DNA of 52,396 nucleotides from Tannerella sp. (GCA_031270465.1 JAISXP010000140.1:1-52396); one strand, 5' to 3'; positions 32,457 to 42,742 are shown, counted from the stretch's first letter. The notes: generated by a model not told the origin, from the sequence alone. Numbers and translations are program-made.

Positions 32457-34766
32457 ATGCAGAAAAATTTAGTTATTGTAGAGTCTCCTGCAAAAGCCAA
32501 AACAATCGAAAAATTTTTGGGAAAGGACTATAAGGTCATGTCGAGTTACGGCCATATCAGGGATTTGAAAGCGAAAGAATTCAGTGTCGATGTGGAGAAC
32601 GGCTACGCGCCCCAGTACGTGATTCCCGCCGACAAACGGAAACTGGTTTCCGAGTTGAAGAAAGCCGCCCACGAAGCCGGGACGGTATTACTTGCTTCTG
32701 ACGAAGACCGCGAAGGAGAAGCAATTGCATGGCATCTGTCCGAAGCTCTGGGACTTGACCGGGAGAATACGCAGCGCATTGTATTTCACGAAATCACGAA
32801 AAATGCCATCATGCATGCGCTGGAAACGCCCCGCCGCATCGACATCAACCTGGTGAATGCCCAGCAGGCGCGTCGCGTGCTGGACAGAATTGTGGGTTTC
32901 GAAGTCTCGCCGATACTCTGGCGCAAGGTGAAGCCCGCACTGTCGGCCGGACGCGTACAGTCGGTCGCCGTACGCCTGCTTGTCGAACGCGAGCGCGAAA
33001 TACAGCAGTTCACGGCCGAATCCTCGTTCCGGGTGACAGCCACCTTCGTACTGCCCGACGGCGAAACCCTCCTGAAAGCCGAACTGAACAAACGGTTGAA
33101 AGACGAAACGGAAGTACACGCCTTTCTCGCCGAATGTCGCTCTGTCGACTTCGCCATCGAAGACATTACGACGAAGCCGGTCAGAAAATCGCCCGCACCG
33201 CCCTTCACCACGTCGACCCTGCAGCAGGAAGCTGCCCGCAAATTAGGCTTTTCGGTATCGCAAACCATGATGGTAGCCCAGCGGCTCTACGAATCGGGAC
33301 ATATCACCTACATGCGTACGGATTCGGTAAACCTGAGCGACTTGGCTCTTGGCACATCCAAAGAAGCCATCCTCCGGAGCTACGGCGAGAGGTATTACAA
33401 ATTCCGCAAATACCAGACCAGAAGCAAGGGCGCACAGGAAGCACACGAAGCCATACGTCCGACCGCCATGAATACACCCGAAATCAGTGGAAGCGCACAG
33501 GAAAAACGCCTGTACGACCTGATATACAAACGCACGATAGCCTGCCAGATGGCCGACGCCGAACTGGAACACACGGCCATATCCATCCGCATCGGCACGC
33601 TGAAAGAAAAATTCGTCGCCACGGGCGAAGTTGTCAAATTCGACGGTTTCCTGCACGTGTACATGGAAAGTACCGACGATGAAACAGAAAAAGAACAGCC
33701 GGACAGCGGACTTCTGCCCCCCGTGAAACCGAACGATCCGCTCACGTCGAACGGAATAACCGCCACCGAACGCTTTACGCAGCGTCCGCCCCGATACACG
33801 GAAGCCAGCCTGGTACGGCGCCTCGAAGAACTGGGAATCGGACGGCCTTCGACGTATGCCCCCACGATACAGACCATTCAGAACCGGGAATACGTCATTC
33901 GCGGCGACAGACCGGGCGAAGAACGGCCTTTCTGCATCATCATTCTCAAAGACGGGAAAATAAAATCCGCTCAGAAGAAGGAAACAGCAGGCACAGACCG
34001 CAACAAACTGATACCGACAGATACGGGCATTGTAGTAAACGATTTCCTGATGGAATACTTTCCGGGCGTGATGGATTATAACTTCACGGCAAACGTCGAA
34101 AAAGAATTTGACGCCATCGCCGAAGGAGAACTGAACTGGACGAAAGCGCTCGACAAGTTCTACAAGTTTTTCCATCCCATCGTCGAAGCCACATCGTCCG
34201 TGAAAACAAAACACAAAGTCGGCCAGCGTCAGGTCGGTATCGACCCCGAAAGCGGAGAACCCGTCTATGTCAAGATTGGCAGATACGGCCCCATCGCCCA
34301 AATCGGACAGGCAAATCCGGACGATAAAAACACCAAACCGCGTTTCGCATCCCTGATGAAAGGACAGTCCATCGAAACCATTACCCTCGAAGAAACTCTG
34401 AAACTGTTCGACCTGCCGCGTACGATCGGCGAATACGAAGGCGATGCGATGGTGGCCGGCATAGGCCGCTTCGGACCCTTTATCCGTCACAGCGGAAAAT
34501 TCATCTCGATACCCAAAACGCTCAATCCGCTTGCCATCACGGAAGAAGAAGCCATTCAACTCATCGAAGAAAAGCGTAAAAAGGAAATGCAGCGCCATAT
34601 CAAAAGCTTTGAAGGCGAGGGCATAGAAATTCTCAACGGACGGTATGGCGCATACATCACACATAATGGCGCCAATTACAGGATTCCGAAGAATACCAAC
34701 CCCGAAAAGCTGACGCTGGACGACTGCCGGAAAATCATCGCCTCGTCGACAAAAAAGAAGAGTTGA
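32457..34766 (+). CDS. topA: DNA topoisomerase I (type IA)
   Basis: 769 residues from the ATG at 32457 (MQKNLVIVESPAKAKTIEKF); the ORF-track start at 32415 is upstream of a poorer frame start. The Toprim domain has E9 and DEDREGE (82-88). The active-site tyrosine is Y285 in ITYMRTDS. The C-terminal part carries toprim_C repeats (GRYGAYITHNGANYRIPKN) but no four-cysteine zinc ribbons, as is normal for this phylum. It relaxes negatively supercoiled DNA. It converges with uvrA across 24 bases. Confidence 0.97.
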   Translation: MQKNLVIVESPAKAKTIEKFLGKDYKVMSSYGHIRDLKAKEFSVDVENGYAPQYVIPADKRKLVSELKKAAHEAGTVLLASDEDREGEAIAWHLSEALGLDRENTQRIVFHEITKNAIMHALETPRRIDINLVNAQQARRVLDRIVGFEVSPILWRKVKPALSAGRVQSVAVRLLVEREREIQQFTAESSFRVTATFVLPDGETLLKAELNKRLKDETEVHAFLAECRSVDFAIEDITTKPVRKSPAPPFTTSTLQQEAARKLGFSVSQTMMVAQRLYESGHITYMRTDSVNLSDLALGTSKEAILRSYGERYYKFRKYQTRSKGAQEAHEAIRPTAMNTPEISGSAQEKRLYDLIYKRTIACQMADAELEHTAISIRIGTLKEKFVATGEVVKFDGFLHVYMESTDDETEKEQPDSGLLPPVKPNDPLTSNGITATERFTQRPPRYTEASLVRRLEELGIGRPSTYAPTIQTIQNREYVIRGDRPGEERPFCIIILKDGKIKSAQKKETAGTDRNKLIPTDTGIVVNDFLMEYFPGVMDYNFTANVEKEFDAIAEGELNWTKALDKFYKFFHPIVEATSSVKTKHKVGQRQVGIDPESGEPVYVKIGRYGPIAQIGQANPDDKNTKPRFASLMKGQSIETITLEETLKLFDLPRTIGEYEGDAMVAGIGRFGPFIRHSGKFISIPKTLNPLAITEEEAIQLIEEKRKKEMQRHIKSFEGEGIEILNGRYGAYITHNGANYRIPKNTNPEKLTLDDCRKIIASSTKKKS

Positions 34767-34790
34767 ATCCGGGCTTCCGAATCCTGACTT

Positions 34791-37589
34791 TCAAATCTTG
34801 CCTTTCAAATAGCGCCCCGTATGCGAAGCCTTGCAGGCCGCAATTTCGCGGGGCGTTCCCGTGCAGACGATATGGCCGCCGTCCCTGCCGCCTTCGGGAC
34901 CCAGGTCGATCACGTAGTCGGCGCATTTGATTACGTCGGGATGATGTTCGATGATGACTGCCGTATGTCCGTGGGCAATCAGCGACGCGAAGGCATTCAG
35001 CAGCGTTTTGATGTCGTGGAAATGCAGTCCCGTCGTCGGCTCGTCGAAGATGAACATCGTCGGCTCGTGCTTCTCCATTCCGAGGTAGCAGGCCAGTTTG
35101 ACACGCTGGTTCTCGCCGCCCGAAAGCGTCGACGACGTCTGCCCCAGTTTGACGTAGCCCAGCCCGACGTCCTGCAGCGGCTTAAGTTTCTTCACAATCT
35201 TTCCGGTCTGAAGATCGGGATGAGATTCAAAAAAATCGATTGCCTGGTCGACCGTCATTTCGAGAATGTCGTAGATATTCGCTCCGTGAAACTCGACTTC
35301 GAGCACATCGGGATGGAAGCGTTTGCCGTGACAAATTTCACACTCAAGCGAAATGTCTGCCATGAACTGCATTTCCACCACGATTCGCCCTTCGCCCTTA
35401 CATTCTTCGCAGCGTCCGCCCTCTTTGTTGAACGAGAAAAATGCAGCCGTATATCCCATCCGTTTCGAAAGGGGATGGTTGCCGTACAGTTTGCGGATTT
35501 CATCATATGCACCGATATAGGTCACGGGGTTGGAGCGCGAACTTTTCCCGATGGAATTTTGGTCGATAAACTCGACGGCGCGGATACGTTTCACGTCTCC
35601 AGATATTTCGTCGCATTCGACGGCGGGCTGCGAGCCGTCCAGTATCCGGCGAAGTCCTTCGTAGAGTATGTCGCGAACCAGCGTGCTTTTGCCCGAGCCG
35701 CTTACGCCCGACACGACCGTCATGACGTGCAGAGGGAATTTCACATCCACCCTTTTGAGGTTGTGCATGCGCGCTCCCTTTATCTCGATATATTCGTTCC
35801 ACCGCCGTGTGATATCCGGCCGTTCGATGGTTTCCTGTCCAGTCAGGTAGCGGACGGTATAGCTGTCGCTTTCTTTTTCCAGTCTGTCCGTTGCACCCTG
35901 ATAAACGACTTCGCCGCCCAGCCGTCCCGCTTTCGGGCCGATGTCGATGATGTAGTCGGCTGCGCGGATAATCTCCTCGTCATGTTCGACCACGACAACC
36001 GTATTGCCCAGCGTCTGAAGGTGGCGCAGAACCGCGATGAGGCGGTCGGTGTCGCGCGGATGCAGGCCGATGCTCGGCTCGTCGAGGATATACAGCGAGC
36101 CTGTCAGACTGCTGCCAAGCGACGTGGCAAGACTTATCCGCTGACTTTCGCCGCCCGAAAGCGACGACGACAGCCGGTCGAGCGTCAGATAGCTTAACCC
36201 CACGTCTATCAGAAATTGCAGGCGACTTCGTATCTCGGTCAGCAGTCGCTTGGCTATGGCTGCATCCGTTTCGCTCAGTTGCAGGCGGTCGAAAAATACT
36301 TTCAACTCGGAAACGGGCATGGCCGTCAGCGTGGCAATGGACGCGCCGCCGACCTGTACGTACAGCGCCTCCTTTTTCAGCCGGCCTCCCCTGCACGACG
36401 GGCAGGTCGTCTTTCCCCTGTACCGCGCCAGCATCACGCGGTACTGTATCTTGTATGTGTTGTTTTCGACATAACGGAAAAACTCGTCGATGCACGGCAC
36501 ATCCGATGCCCCGTGCCACAGCAAATCCTTTTCCGCCCCGGTCAGGTCGTAGTAGGCGCGGTGTATCGGGAAATCGTATCTGGCCGACTTGTTGATAAAC
36601 TCGCGCAGCCACTCGCCCATGCTTTCGCCTTTCCAGCATGCCACGGCGCCTTCGTAGACAGACAGGCTTTTGTCGGGCACTACAAGGCGCTCGTCTATTC
36701 CGACCGTTTTCCCGAAACCTTCGCACTGCTCGCACGCTCCGACGGGATTGTTGAAATTGAACATCAGTTCCGACGGTTCTTCGAATGCAATACCGTCGGC
36801 CTCGAATTTTTTCGAAAACTCGTGCACGACCGTTTCGCCGGGCAGATATACCCGCAGGCGACACAGATCCTGCCCCTCGTAGAACGCCGTTTCCGCAGAA
36901 TCCGCAAGGCGGCTTTTCAGCAGTCTGTCGTCCGATACGGCGAGCCGGTCTATCAGAAGTTCCACATCTTTCGATTGCAGCAGCGTCGCATCGTTCAGCG
37001 CTTCGCTGATGCGCATCACGTTTCCGTGCGACTCTATCCGCGTGTAACCTTCCTTCAACAGAATTTCCAGTTGTTCCTTCAGCGAGCGTCCATCGGGAAC
37101 GACCACCGGCGCATAAACGGCAAAACGCGTGCCCTCGGGATAACCCAGCGCCGTCTTCACCACGTCGCTCACCTGATGCTTCTTTACTTCCTGACCCGAG
37201 ACGGGCGAGATGGTTTTGCCGATACGCGCATACAGCAGCCGCATGTATTCGTATATTTCGGTAGACGTCCCGACCGTCGAACGCGGGTTGCGCACATTCA
37301 CTCTCTGCTCGATGGCGATGGCGGGAGGAATGCCGGTGATATAGTCGCACTCGGGTTTGCTCATCCTTCCGAGAAACTGCCTGGCGTAGGACGACAGGCT
37401 TTCCACGTAGCGACGCTGACCTTCCGCATACAGCGTGTCGAAAGCAAGCGAAGATTTTCCGCTCCCCGACAATCCCGTGACCACAATCAGCTTGTCGCGC
37501 GGAATGTCTACGTCGATATTTTTCAAATTGTTTACCCGTGCACCCCTGATGTGTATACAGGGGTCGTCTGCTTCCGTCTTCTTTTGCAT
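34791..37589 (-). CDS. uvrA: Excinuclease ABC subunit A
   Basis: 932 residues, full length. Two ABC ATPase modules are present: Walker A sites GLSGSGKSSLAFDTLY and GVSGSGKSTLVRDILY, signature motifs LSGGESQRISLA and LSGGENQRVKLACYLG, and two zinc modules including CEQCEGFGK and CEECKGEGR. It is the damage-recognition ATPase of nucleotide excision repair with UvrB. It is a single gene; 48 bases separate it from pepD, so the two may be transcribed together. Confidence 0.98.
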   Translation of the reverse strand: MQKKTEADDPCIHIRGARVNNLKNIDVDIPRDKLIVVTGLSGSGKSSLAFDTLYAEGQRRYVESLSSYARQFLGRMSKPECDYITGIPPAIAIEQRVNVRNPRSTVGTSTEIYEYMRLLYARIGKTISPVSGQEVKKHQVSDVVKTALGYPEGTRFAVYAPVVVPDGRSLKEQLEILLKEGYTRIESHGNVMRISEALNDATLLQSKDVELLIDRLAVSDDRLLKSRLADSAETAFYEGQDLCRLRVYLPGETVVHEFSKKFEADGIAFEEPSELMFNFNNPVGACEQCEGFGKTVGIDERLVVPDKSLSVYEGAVACWKGESMGEWLREFINKSARYDFPIHRAYYDLTGAEKDLLWHGASDVPCIDEFFRYVENNTYKIQYRVMLARYRGKTTCPSCRGGRLKKEALYVQVGGASIATLTAMPVSELKVFFDRLQLSETDAAIAKRLLTEIRSRLQFLIDVGLSYLTLDRLSSSLSGGESQRISLATSLGSSLTGSLYILDEPSIGLHPRDTDRLIAVLRHLQTLGNTVVVVEHDEEIIRAADYIIDIGPKAGRLGGEVVYQGATDRLEKESDSYTVRYLTGQETIERPDITRRWNEYIEIKGARMHNLKRVDVKFPLHVMTVVSGVSGSGKSTLVRDILYEGLRRILDGSQPAVECDEISGDVKRIRAVEFIDQNSIGKSSRSNPVTYIGAYDEIRKLYGNHPLSKRMGYTAAFFSFNKEGGRCEECKGEGRIVVEMQFMADISLECEICHGKRFHPDVLEVEFHGANIYDILEMTVDQAIDFFESHPDLQTGKIVKKLKPLQDVGLGYVKLGQTSSTLSGGENQRVKLACYLGMEKHEPTMFIFDEPTTGLHFHDIKTLLNAFASLIAHGHTAVIIEHHPDVIKCADYVIDLGPEGGRDGGHIVCTGTPREIAACKASHTGRYLKGKI

Positions 37590-37637
37590 GCAGCGATTAA
37601 AAATAAATGACAGGAATATCCGGTTATTGAACCGGAA

Positions 37638-39089
37638 TTACCCTAATTCCTCCAGCGCCGCGACGGTAAAATCCCACAATTTCTGCACGGAAGCAATCTT
37701 GACGGCTTCGTCGGGCGAATGGGGATGAACCAGGTCTGGGCCAAACGATATCATGTCCATGTCGGGATATATTTCCTGAATGATGCCGCACTCCAGACCG
37801 GCATGAATCACCTTGACGGAAGGCTTTCGACCGTACAGTTTGAGATACGTTTCCTGCATTGTTTTCAGTAATGGCGAGCGGATGTCGGGTTGCCATCCGC
37901 CGTAGGCCGAACCGTATTCGACCTTCGCTCCGGCTATTGAAAAGACGCTCTCGAGCGACGAACAAACCCACTCCTTCCTGCTGTCCGATGAACTGCGTGC
38001 AAGTATCTTGATTTCAATCACGCCTTTTCCGGACTTGACGGATGCGAGGTTCGACGACGATTCAACCGTATCGGGAAAGTCGTGCAACATGCTAAAGACG
38101 CCGTTCGGACAACCTTCGATGGCGTTGATCAAATCGTCCTGAATTTCTTCGGGAACGAGGTACGGAGGCGGTGGCGCCATTTCGGCCGTGAAATGAATAT
38201 CCGTTTCAATTCCCGCATATTCCGTCCGGAAGAGTTCCTGACAGTCTGCTATCAGTTCCCAGAGGACTTCCACGTTGTCGTTTGGCAGGGTGACAATGGC
38301 GACAGCCTCGCGCGGGATGGCATTGCGTAGCGTTCCGCCGTCGACCGATGCCAGACGCGCGCCGAAATCCCGGATGGCCGTTTTCAGGAAACGAAACATC
38401 AGTTTGTTGGCGTTGGCGCGTCCGAGGTGAATGTCGATACCTGAATGGCCGCCTTTCAGTCCGCTCAGACTGATTTTCACGGCGACGTCGCCTTCTATCA
38501 GAGGGGCGCTTTTCCCGTAGCGGAAGGCGATGTTCAGGTCTGCTCCGCCTGCGCACCCGACGAACAGTTCGCCTTCCTCTTCGGAATCGCAGTTCAGCAG
38601 GATGCGTCCTTTCAGCAGGTCAGGTTTCAGTCCGTTGGCGCCTGTCATACCGTCTTCTTCGTCGGTTGTAAACAGGGCTTCCAGCGCTCCGTGCTTCAGT
38701 GACCGGTCGGTGAGAACGGCCATTATCAGCGCTACGCCGATGCCGTTGTCTGCGCCGAGCGTAGTCTGGCGCGCCTTCACCCATTCGCCGTCGATATAAG
38801 CGTCGATCGGGTCTTTGAGGAAGTCGTGCTCGACAAGGGTCTGGGGCACCATGTCCAAATGCGCCTGCATCACGATCGGCTTGCGGTGTTCATAGCCCGG
38901 CGAGGCCGGTTTGCGGATTATGACGTTACCTGCTTCGTCCTGCCGGGTTTCCAGGCTGTGCAACTTGCCGAAATCCAGCATATATGCCGTGATGCGTTCC
39001 ATTGAGTGTGTCGGGCGGGGAATCTGTGTGAGTTCATAGAAACAGTTCCACACAGGCTGGGGGTTGAGTTTTTTAATTTCTGCTGACAT
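37638..39089 (-). CDS. pepD: Aminoacyl-histidine dipeptidase (peptidase D, M20 family)
   Basis: 483 residues with the M20C layout. Metal-ligand motifs are QAHLDMVPQ, GADNGIGVALIMA, the catalytic TTDEEDGMTGA and CDSEEEGE, with a late histidine in SFGPDLVHPHSPDE. It cleaves Xaa-His and related dipeptides in the cytoplasm. The start ATG at 39089 gives the usual MSAEIKKLNPQPVWNCF N-terminus. It lies 36 bases downstream of the flippase-like gene in the same direction. Confidence 0.95.
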   Translation of the reverse strand: MSAEIKKLNPQPVWNCFYELTQIPRPTHSMERITAYMLDFGKLHSLETRQDEAGNVIIRKPASPGYEHRKPIVMQAHLDMVPQTLVEHDFLKDPIDAYIDGEWVKARQTTLGADNGIGVALIMAVLTDRSLKHGALEALFTTDEEDGMTGANGLKPDLLKGRILLNCDSEEEGELFVGCAGGADLNIAFRYGKSAPLIEGDVAVKISLSGLKGGHSGIDIHLGRANANKLMFRFLKTAIRDFGARLASVDGGTLRNAIPREAVAIVTLPNDNVEVLWELIADCQELFRTEYAGIETDIHFTAEMAPPPPYLVPEEIQDDLINAIEGCPNGVFSMLHDFPDTVESSSNLASVKSGKGVIEIKILARSSSDSRKEWVCSSLESVFSIAGAKVEYGSAYGGWQPDIRSPLLKTMQETYLKLYGRKPSVKVIHAGLECGIIQEIYPDMDMISFGPDLVHPHSPDEAVKIASVQKLWDFTVAALEELG

Positions 39090-39125
39090 GATAGATATTT
39101 TTTTTTATTGGATTAGCGATTATGA

Positions 39126-40118
39126 TTATTCTTTTCGATTGATGACAGGTAGCGCCAGAATACTGACAAGGCCTGTGGATACGGTCCACAGTACCGACTG
39201 CACCATATAAACGACCAGCGCGAAAGTGGCGGCGTCGCTTTCCGAAACGCCGAAGCATATCAGCGTGCTTATCACCGCAAAGTGCCATACGCCGATTCCT
39301 CCCTGAATGGGCACGGCCACGGCCACGCTGCTCATGGTGAACGCTATCAAACCGATTCGCGGACCCAGGTCGCGGGTGAAGTCGAAGGCGTAGAACGTGA
39401 TGTAGAAGTAGAGGAAATATCCTGCCCAGATCATTAGCGTTTGCAGGAAGAAGCGTGTTTTGTGTTTCATCTTCCAGAGGCTTTTGACACCTTCCCAGAT
39501 GTTCAGCAGCATCAGTTTGATTTTTTGCACAAAGGCGAGATGGCTCAGCTTCGCAAACATCAGCCAGAGGCAGACGACGGCAAAGGCAAGCGCTGCATAT
39601 ATCCATACGGAAGTGAAAAGGCTCTTGAAGCCGGTGAGAAACTCGGGATGATCCGTAAAATAGCGATTAAAAAAGCTGATATTAAAGACTGCGACGCAAA
39701 GCGTGAGTATGCCCACAACGAGCGTATCCATCACACGGTCGATAAACAGCGTGCCCAGCAGTTTGGAGAACGGCACTTTTTCATATTTTGCGATGATGCC
39801 GCAGCGCCATATCTCGCCTACGCGTGGAAGCGCCATGTTGATGGCATAGTTGCCGAGCACGGCCAACACGGTATTGATTCGCCGGACTTTTTTCCCCAGG
39901 GAATCTATCAAAAGCCCCCAGCGGTACCCCCGAGCCACATTAGCGCCAAGGCCGAACAGAAGCGAATACAGGATAATGTCGTAGCGAACGCCGGTCTTTA
40001 TGACCTTTACCATTTCAGATAAATCCTGACCCTGATACAAATACCACAACAATATGCAGCCCAGCCCCAGGGGGAGTACGATTCGGACAGTTTTACGAAG
40101 GAATGTCTTTAAATTCAT
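39126..40118 (-). CDS. Lysylphosphatidylglycerol synthase TM-domain / flippase-like membrane protein
   Basis: 330 residues from the ATG at 40118; the ORF-track start at 40166 lies across the promoter. Eight or nine membrane helices are spread along the protein, with YSLLFGLGANVARGYRWGLL and NYAINMALPRVGEIWRCGII, motifs of the UPF0104 (MprF/AglD-like) family. The aminoacyl-transferase domain of MprF is absent. Members of this family are thought to move or bind lipid-linked substrates. The substrate here is unknown. Confidence 0.85.
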   Translation of the reverse strand: MNLKTFLRKTVRIVLPLGLGCILLWYLYQGQDLSEMVKVIKTGVRYDIILYSLLFGLGANVARGYRWGLLIDSLGKKVRRINTVLAVLGNYAINMALPRVGEIWRCGIIAKYEKVPFSKLLGTLFIDRVMDTLVVGILTLCVAVFNISFFNRYFTDHPEFLTGFKSLFTSVWIYAALAFAVVCLWLMFAKLSHLAFVQKIKLMLLNIWEGVKSLWKMKHKTRFFLQTLMIWAGYFLYFYITFYAFDFTRDLGPRIGLIAFTMSSVAVAVPIQGGIGVWHFAVISTLICFGVSESDAATFALVVYMVQSVLWTVSTGLVSILALPVINRKE

Positions 40119-40149
40119 GAATATATATCGAACTAATAAAAATATTTCA

Positions 40150-40157
40150 TATCTTTG
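40150..40157 (+). promoter_or_regulatory. -7 box of rsmA
   Basis: TATCTTTG, 56 bases before the rsmA ATG; the opposite-strand box lies only six bases away. Confidence 0.55.
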
Positions 40158-40163
40158 TAGCCG

Positions 40164-40171
40164 CAAATATA
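40164..40171 (-). promoter_or_regulatory. -7 box of the flippase-like gene
   Basis: TATATTTG on the minus strand, 46 bases before the gene. The divergent -7 boxes face away from each other, so their polymerase footprints overlap. Confidence 0.55.
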
Positions 40172-40212
40172 AACATAATTTCCTGGATAATCATACAAAA
40201 CATTGAAAATGG

Positions 40213-41034
40213 ATGAAGATCATACGGCCGAAAAAGTCACTGGGACAACATTTCCTGAAAGACTCCGGTATTGCCCGGCGTGTTGCGGAGACGCTGTCCG
40301 CGTACCGGGATCTGCCTGTACTGGAGGTCGGTGCGGGGACAGGTGCGCTCACCCGTTTCCTGCTGGACGAGGCGTATGACCTGTCTGTAGTGGAGATCGA
40401 CATGGAATCGGTCGGCTATCTTCGCGACCGTTTTCCCGCGCTTGAGGGGCGCATCATTGCCGGCGATTTCCTCCATCTCGACCTGGAGGCGCTGTATCCG
40501 TCCTCATGCTGCATCATCGGCAACTATCCCTATCACATCTCAAGCCGTATTTTCTTCAAGGTGCTCGACTACAGAGAGCATGTGGTCTGCTGCGCAGGCA
40601 TGATGCAGAAGGAAGTGGCGGAAAGGCTGGCCGCGTCGCCTTCGGGAAAGAGGACTTACGGCATCACCAGCGCGCTGATACAGCCGTGGTACGACGTGGA
40701 ATATCTCTTCACGGTCGACGAGGATGCTTTCGAGCCGCCGCCGAAGGTCAAAAGCGCCGTCATACGGATGACGCGCAACGGCCGGAAGACGCTCGGATGC
40801 GACGAAACGCTTTACAGGCTGGTGGTGAAGACCTCGTTCAACCAGCGGCGCAAAATGTTGCGAAACTCCATGAAACCCATTCTCGGCGCGACGTTTTCCG
40901 AATACGGTTTGCCCGTTTTCGACAAGCGACCCGAGCAACTTTCCATCGAACAGTTTGTTGAACTCACTCTTGTCGTACAGGACTTTCTGGAAAAGGACGG
41001 ACGGCGGGAAAAAAACATGCAACCCCATGATTGA
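40213..41034 (+). CDS. rsmA: 16S rRNA dimethyladenosine transferase
   Basis: 273 residues (also called ksgA). It opens KKSLGQHFLKD, contains the SAM-binding motif LEVGAGTGALTRFLL, the acidic VVEIDMESV, and the catalytic NYPYHISS loop, and ends in the rRNA-binding helical domain (FNQRRKMLRNSM). It methylates two adenosines near the 3' end of 16S rRNA during 30S assembly. Its stop overlaps the mgtE start by eight bases. Confidence 0.97.
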   Translation: MKIIRPKKSLGQHFLKDSGIARRVAETLSAYRDLPVLEVGAGTGALTRFLLDEAYDLSVVEIDMESVGYLRDRFPALEGRIIAGDFLHLDLEALYPSSCCIIGNYPYHISSRIFFKVLDYREHVVCCAGMMQKEVAERLAASPSGKRTYGITSALIQPWYDVEYLFTVDEDAFEPPPKVKSAVIRMTRNGRKTLGCDETLYRLVVKTSFNQRRKMLRNSMKPILGATFSEYGLPVFDKRPEQLSIEQFVELTLVVQDFLEKDGRREKNMQPHD

Positions 41035-42376
41035 CGTTACGAAAGAATACATCGAAAACCTGAAGCGCATCATCGACGCAAAGGACAGTACAAAGGCGCT
41101 CGCCCTCCTGGACGATCTTCATGCCGCCGACATTGCCGAACTCTACAGCGAACTCGACCTCCAGGAGATCATCTACCTCTACATGCTCATGGACGGCGAC
41201 AAGACGGCCGACGTGCTCATGGAACTCGAAGAGGAAGACCGCCGCCGACTGCTGAAGGAAATTCCCACGGAACAGATCGCCAAACGGTTTATCGACAAGA
41301 TGGATACCGACGACGCCGTCGACCTGATGCGCGACCTCGACGAAGATACACAGGAAGAAATCCTTTCGCACATCGAGGACGTCGAACAGGCCGGCGACAT
41401 CGTCGACCTGCTGAAATACGACGAAGACACCGCCGGCGGGCTGATGGGCACGGAGATGATCGTGGTGAACGAAAACTGGAGCATGCCGCAGTGTATCGAC
41501 GAGATGCGGAAGCAGGCCGAAGACATGGACGAGATATATAATGTATACGTTGTCGACAACGACGGCCGTCTCAGAGGCATGTTGCCGCTGCAGAAACTCA
41601 TCACCAATCCGTCCATTTCCAAAATCAAGCACGTGATGCAGCGCGACCCCGTCATCGTACACGACAGCGACAGCATCGACGCCGTGACCGAACTCATCAC
41701 GAAATACGACCTCGTCTCGCTGCCCGTGGTCGACAGCATCGGACGCCTCGTCGGACGCATCACCGTCGACGACGTCATGGACGAAATACAGGAACAGCAC
41801 GAGCGCGACTACCAGTTGGCGTCCGGTATCTCGCACGACGTCGAATCGTCCGACAAAGTCTTCCTCCAGACCGTCGCACGGCTCCCCTGGCTGCTGATAG
41901 GCATGATCGGCGGGCTGAGCAACTCCATGATCCTTGGCGGATTCGAACTTGGCTTTGCCAGCAACCCCAAGATGGTGTTCTTCATTCCCCTCATCGGCGG
42001 AACGGGCGGGAACGTGGGGATACAGTCGTCCGCCATCGTCGTTCAGGGGCTGGCGAACAACTCGCTCAAGCGCAGCCATGTCTTCCGCCAGATAGCGAAA
42101 GAAGCCGCCGTCGCGCTTATCAACGCATCCATCATCAGCATGATAGTCTTTCTCTACAACGTCTTCACGCTTGGCGATCACAACATCACGATATCCGTCT
42201 CGGCGAGTCTGTTCTCCGTCGTACTGTTCGCCAGCATCTTCGGCACGGTAGTTCCGATGCTGCTCGACCGCCTGCACATAGACCCCGCCCTTGCAACAGG
42301 CCCCTTCATCACCATCACGAACGACATCATCGGGATGCTTATCTATATGCTTATCTCTTCGGCGCTGATGAACTGA
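41027..42376 (+). CDS. mgtE: Magnesium transporter MgtE
   Basis: 449 residues from the ATG at 41027, overlapping the end of rsmA; the ORF-track start at 40955 is inside that gene. It has an acidic N-domain (about 1-130), a CBS pair (about 135-255, DEIYNVYVVDNDGRLRGMLP), a plug helix and five membrane helices with the selectivity motifs GGTGGNVGIQSS and DPALATGPFITITND. It forms a dimeric Mg2+ channel gated by cytosolic Mg2+ through the acidic domain. Confidence 0.96.
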   Translation: MIDVTKEYIENLKRIIDAKDSTKALALLDDLHAADIAELYSELDLQEIIYLYMLMDGDKTADVLMELEEEDRRRLLKEIPTEQIAKRFIDKMDTDDAVDLMRDLDEDTQEEILSHIEDVEQAGDIVDLLKYDEDTAGGLMGTEMIVVNENWSMPQCIDEMRKQAEDMDEIYNVYVVDNDGRLRGMLPLQKLITNPSISKIKHVMQRDPVIVHDSDSIDAVTELITKYDLVSLPVVDSIGRLVGRITVDDVMDEIQEQHERDYQLASGISHDVESSDKVFLQTVARLPWLLIGMIGGLSNSMILGGFELGFASNPKMVFFIPLIGGTGGNVGIQSSAIVVQGLANNSLKRSHVFRQIAKEAAVALINASIISMIVFLYNVFTLGDHNITISVSASLFSVVLFASIFGTVVPMLLDRLHIDPALATGPFITITNDIIGMLIYMLISSALMN

Positions 42377-42378
42377 AT

Positions 42379-42405
42379 CGCCGCGGAGACACGGAAGACA
42401 CGGAG
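42379..42405. repeat. Dispersed acggag repeat, copy 2
   Basis: tcgccgcggagacacggaag, then acacggag, closely matches the run at 14736-14762; both lie directly behind or between genes. Confidence 0.5.
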
Positions 42406-42734
42406 AAAAAGCATATTTTGTGTCGGAAACGGGTATGTTCACCGGCCCTTTGCATCCTGCAAACAGGACAATAAAGTATGTTATGTATTAGCATAACGTC
42501 ATGCAATAACAAATACGTTTATTGAAGAGAATAATTTCGATAAAGTCACTTATATTTGTGGCAATGCCATTTGGTGTCGCCTGTCAAAGCGAAACAGGCA
42601 GGAATGAGCAAAACCTGGAAATGAACGTGCAAAACCGTTCGACGGGGTATGTTTTTTCTCTGTGTTCTCTGTCTTGCGACAATCTGAAATACACCCGGAA
42701 GAGAAAAATATTTTTCCGGAGAGCAAAAATGTAG
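42406..42734. other. Gene-free spacer upstream of the DsbD-like gene
   Basis: A TTG-initiated 70-aa ORF (42522-42734) has no recognisable features. A small inverted repeat, gttatg-tattag-cataac, lies at 42480-42497. Nothing else is supported. Confidence 0.4.
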
Positions 42735-42742
42735 TACCTTTG
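42735..42742 (+). promoter_or_regulatory. -7 box of the dsbD/mazG operon
   Basis: TACCTTTG, 18-24 bases before the DsbD start, with a TTTTT element about 20 bases upstream. Confidence 0.55.

Noticed and set aside
36216-37610. Long plus-strand ORF (464 aa) opposite uvrA
   Set aside because: Shadow of uvrA, which shows complete ABC motifs on the minus strand.
42522-42734. 70-aa plus ORF before the DsbD-like gene
   Set aside because: TTG start, no recognisable motif, located in the leader of the next promoter.
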